DNA from: Polynucleobacter sp. VK25
GTDB taxonomy: Bacteria > Pseudomonadota > Gammaproteobacteria > Burkholderiales > Burkholderiaceae
Length of the DNA stretch: 64,000 nucleotides
Assembly (NCBI RefSeq): GCF_018687355.1
Contig: NZ_CP061288.1
Location: 1,684,144 to 1,748,143 of the forward strand
Direction: 5' to 3'
In this document: piece by piece, positions 62,309 through 64,000 of the stretch
Numbering within the stretch: the first letter of the stretch is position 1
Layout: each line of letters opens with the position of its first letter
Position numbers and translations under genes: made by a program
The notes under the pieces: model-generated
Seen by the model: only the letters and a program-made list of their open reading frames with translations
What the model was told of the DNA's origin: nothing
The model's database searches: none

Positions 62309-62333
62309 TCAGCGCCTCCCTGCGAGGCGCTGA
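62309..62333 (+). other. Strong inverted repeat between the zinc-finger gene and waaF
   Basis: TCAGCGCCTC (62309-62318) and GAGGCGCTGA (62324-62333) form a perfect 10-bp GC-rich stem with a 5-base loop. No T-run follows on either strand, and waaF starts 15 bases later. It could adjust expression of waaF relative to ilvE or be an mRNA processing or stability site. Confidence 0.8.
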
Positions 62334-62348
62334 GTCGGGATACATTAC

Positions 62349-63389
62349 ATGCACAGTATTCTGATCATTGCCCCAAACTGGATTGGGGATGCCGTAATGA
62401 CTCAGCCCTTGTTGGCTCAGCTTAAAGCGCAATATCCAGAATCTAAAATTGATGTCCTCGCTAGTACCTGGGTAGCACCCATCTATCGTGCTTGCCCAGA
62501 AGTTCACGAAGTGATCGAAGCAAAGTTTGAGCATAAACAATTGCAATGGAAATTACGCAAGCAACTTGCCAAAGAACTTGCATCTAAAAATTATCAAGTC
62601 TGCTTTGTATTACCCAATAGCTTCAAGTCAGCCATTATTCCTTGGCTCGCAAATATTCCTTTTCGGGTTGGCTACCGCGGCGAATTGCGCTTTGGCTTCA
62701 TTAATCTCGCGCTAGATAATCCAAGCAAAATAAATCGTCCGCCGATGGTCGAGCACTATCTTGCATTAAGTCAATTACTAAGTGATGAGCAAGCGCCTTC
62801 ACTAGCAAGCAACCCAACGCCAAAATTAAATGTTTCTTCTGCCGCAAATCTTGCTGTGCAGATTAAATTGCAAAGTGCCAAGATTGATCCTGCCAATACT
62901 TATGTCATGTGCCCAGGCGCTGAATATGGCCAAACTAAGCGCTGGCCAACAAGTCATTTCACACAATTGGCACAAAGATTAATAGCTAGCAACCCGAATC
63001 ATCAGATCATTCTTTTAGGTAGCAAAGGTGACCACGCACTTGCCCAAGAAATTTATTCTCAAGCAAAGCAAGACGTACATATTCACAATTGGTGTGGGTC
63101 CACATCATTGGATGAGGCAATTGCCCTGATTGGCATGAGTAAAGCGGTGATTAGCAACGACTCAGGCTTAATGCACATAGCCGCAGCCCTTAAAACCCCC
63201 CAAGCGGCTATCTTTGGCTCAAGTGATCCAGCGCATACACCCCCACTATCCAGTAAAGCCAAAGTCATTTGGCTAAACTTACCGTGTAGCCCCTGTCACA
63301 AAAGAATCTGCCCCCTGGGTCACCTAAAGTGCCTAAATGACATCTTGCCAGAGCAAGTATTCGCTACACTGAGTACCTTGCAGTCATAA
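62349..63389 (+). CDS. waaF: ADP-heptose:LPS heptosyltransferase II
   Basis: Adds the second heptose to the inner core of lipopolysaccharide, at the cytoplasmic face. The 346 residues show the GT9 signature start ILIIAPNWIGDAVMTQPLL (4-22), CPGAEYGQTKRWP in the donor domain, SNDSGLMHIAAAL and the late SSDPAHTPPLS. Four cysteines near the C-terminus (CSPCHKRICPLGHLKC) are typical of WaaF. It complements waaA at 30 kb. The following NTF2-like gene starts 17 bp downstream. Confidence 0.95.
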   Translation: MHSILIIAPNWIGDAVMTQPLLAQLKAQYPESKIDVLASTWVAPIYRACPEVHEVIEAKFEHKQLQWKLRKQLAKELASKNYQVCFVLPNSFKSAIIPWLANIPFRVGYRGELRFGFINLALDNPSKINRPPMVEHYLALSQLLSDEQAPSLASNPTPKLNVSSAANLAVQIKLQSAKIDPANTYVMCPGAEYGQTKRWPTSHFTQLAQRLIASNPNHQIILLGSKGDHALAQEIYSQAKQDVHIHNWCGSTSLDEAIALIGMSKAVISNDSGLMHIAAALKTPQAAIFGSSDPAHTPPLSSKAKVIWLNLPCSPCHKRICPLGHLKCLNDILPEQVFATLSTLQS

Positions 63390-63406
63390 ACCAGGAACAG
63401 TAAGCC

Positions 63407-63841
63407 ATGACCAAACTTGCCAGACTCTTTCACAGTGCCGATGATGTAGTAGAGGCATGGCGAGATGCACTGAGTCATCGCGATGTGCAAGGCGCACTCG
63501 ATATTTGGTTGGATGATGACTCCATCACCTGCGTACTCCCCGAAGGTCACCGCCTCACTGGTCATGCAGAAATTCGAGAAGGCTTAGAAAGATTACTCGC
63601 GAAGCAGCCTTTATTTTTAGAGCCCATTGCTTGCATTAGTCACTCTGTTTTAGGTGCTGCTGTATATGACACAACTGAAGCAGTGCATTTAAGAGCAGAT
63701 CAAGTTGAGGCAGAATTTTTCCTCAACATTACACTTGTACTTCTACAGGATAGTCAGGGTTGGCGCATTGCCCATTTACATGCCAGCCACTCTACCGAAG
63801 ATACCTTCGACGCACCTTCCACCCCACACGGCCTGCATTAA
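63407..63841 (+). CDS. SnoaL/NTF2-like (DUF4440-type) protein
   Basis: A 144-residue soluble protein of the NTF2-like fold: an N-terminal helix with DDVVEAWRDALSHRDVQGALDIW, then strand-turn segments CVLPEGHRLTGHAEIREGLERLL and a C-terminal WRIAHLHASHS. This fold covers many small enzymes and binding proteins, and no active-site set can be assigned. It is downstream of waaF and directly before a DUF2946-like gene, probably one transcript. Confidence 0.82.
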   Translation: MTKLARLFHSADDVVEAWRDALSHRDVQGALDIWLDDDSITCVLPEGHRLTGHAEIREGLERLLAKQPLFLEPIACISHSVLGAAVYDTTEAVHLRADQVEAEFFLNITLVLLQDSQGWRIAHLHASHSTEDTFDAPSTPHGLH

Positions 63842-63846
63842 ATACC

Positions 63847-64000
63847 ATGGATGACCAAGTGCTACGGTCACTGATGAAGTGGCCCAATGTGCCTGATTGC
63901 TTTGGTTGGCTAGCCTTAGATCGTCGCGGGCAGTGGCGCATGCGCGATGAATTCACACAACAAAATAAGCTTCCAGGCCAAGTTATTAAGCATGCCGCCC
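63847..64000 (+). CDS. DUF2946-family protein, N-terminal part (partial)
   Basis: The gene begins at 63847 and runs off the right edge; 51 codons are visible. The start MDDQVLRSLMKWPNVPDCFG followed by WLALDRRGQWRMRDEF resembles the DUF2946 proteins found next to waaF in Burkholderiales, whose function is unknown. Without the rest of the sequence the assignment is tentative. It starts 5 bp after the stop of the NTF2-like gene. Confidence 0.62.
   Translation, partial: MDDQVLRSLMKWPNVPDCFGWLALDRRGQWRMRDEFTQQNKLPGQVIKHAA

Overview
The window looks like chromosome from a betaproteobacterium of the Burkholderiales, most probably Polynucleobacter or a close freshwater relative. This rests on gene order (hrcA-hemH-grpE; purK-purE-purC-fba-pyk-pgk; queA-tgt-yajC-secD-secF), moderate GC, very short intergenic gaps and family resemblance of the proteins; no 16S or tRNA gene is present to confirm it. 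Almost all of the window is coding, on both strands in short operons.

Layout. 1-3.2 kb: heat-shock and cofactor block (start of grpE, hemH, hrcA, nadK). 3.3-16.1 kb: recN, glnE, a YhdP/AsmA-type giant envelope protein, a nitrilase-family amidase, tldD, aroG and a PduO-type cobalamin adenosyltransferase. 16.2-21.7 kb: glycolate oxidase glcD-glcE-glcF followed by yggS and proC. 21.7-26.9 kb: ubiA and recG on one strand, queA and tgt on the other. 27.0-30.2 kb: yajC-secD-secF. 30.2-38.0 kb: waaA-purB, a glutathione S-transferase, mnmA and the three-gene proton-translocating transhydrogenase. 38.1-42.8 kb: an AT-rich cell-surface block (glycosyltransferase, TPR protein with near-perfect 102-bp repeats, acyltransferase-3 protein with an AlgX-like tail) that looks like variable or acquired DNA. 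42.9-45.6 kb: two poorly characterised proteins and an orphan Bug-type solute receptor. 45.7-47.8 kb: groES-groEL under a CIRCE operator. 48.0-51.9 kb: a three-gene operon encoding a degenerate EAL protein, a BvgA-like response regulator and a BvgS-like hybrid kinase. 51.9-61 kb: dacB, tsaC-type Sua5, purine genes and lower glycolysis. 61-64 kb: ilvE, a small zinc-finger protein, waaF, an NTF2-like protein and the start of a DUF2946-like gene.

How parts work together. HrcA is encoded at 1.3-2.3 kb, and its operator is visible at 47.8 kb, overlapping the -10 of a near-consensus groES promoter. The grpE gene instead has a textbook sigma-32 promoter that overlaps the hemH stop codon. So both heat-shock circuits can be read from one window.

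The most interesting segment is 47.88-51.89 kb. It resembles the Bordetella bvgR/bvgA/bvgS set reorganised as one operon (EAL-like, then regulator, then kinase) in a probably free-living organism. It is preceded by a roughly 100-nt leader with stacked inverted repeats, the last of which covers the ribosome binding site. The EAL-like protein has lost the residues needed for cyclic-di-GMP hydrolysis.
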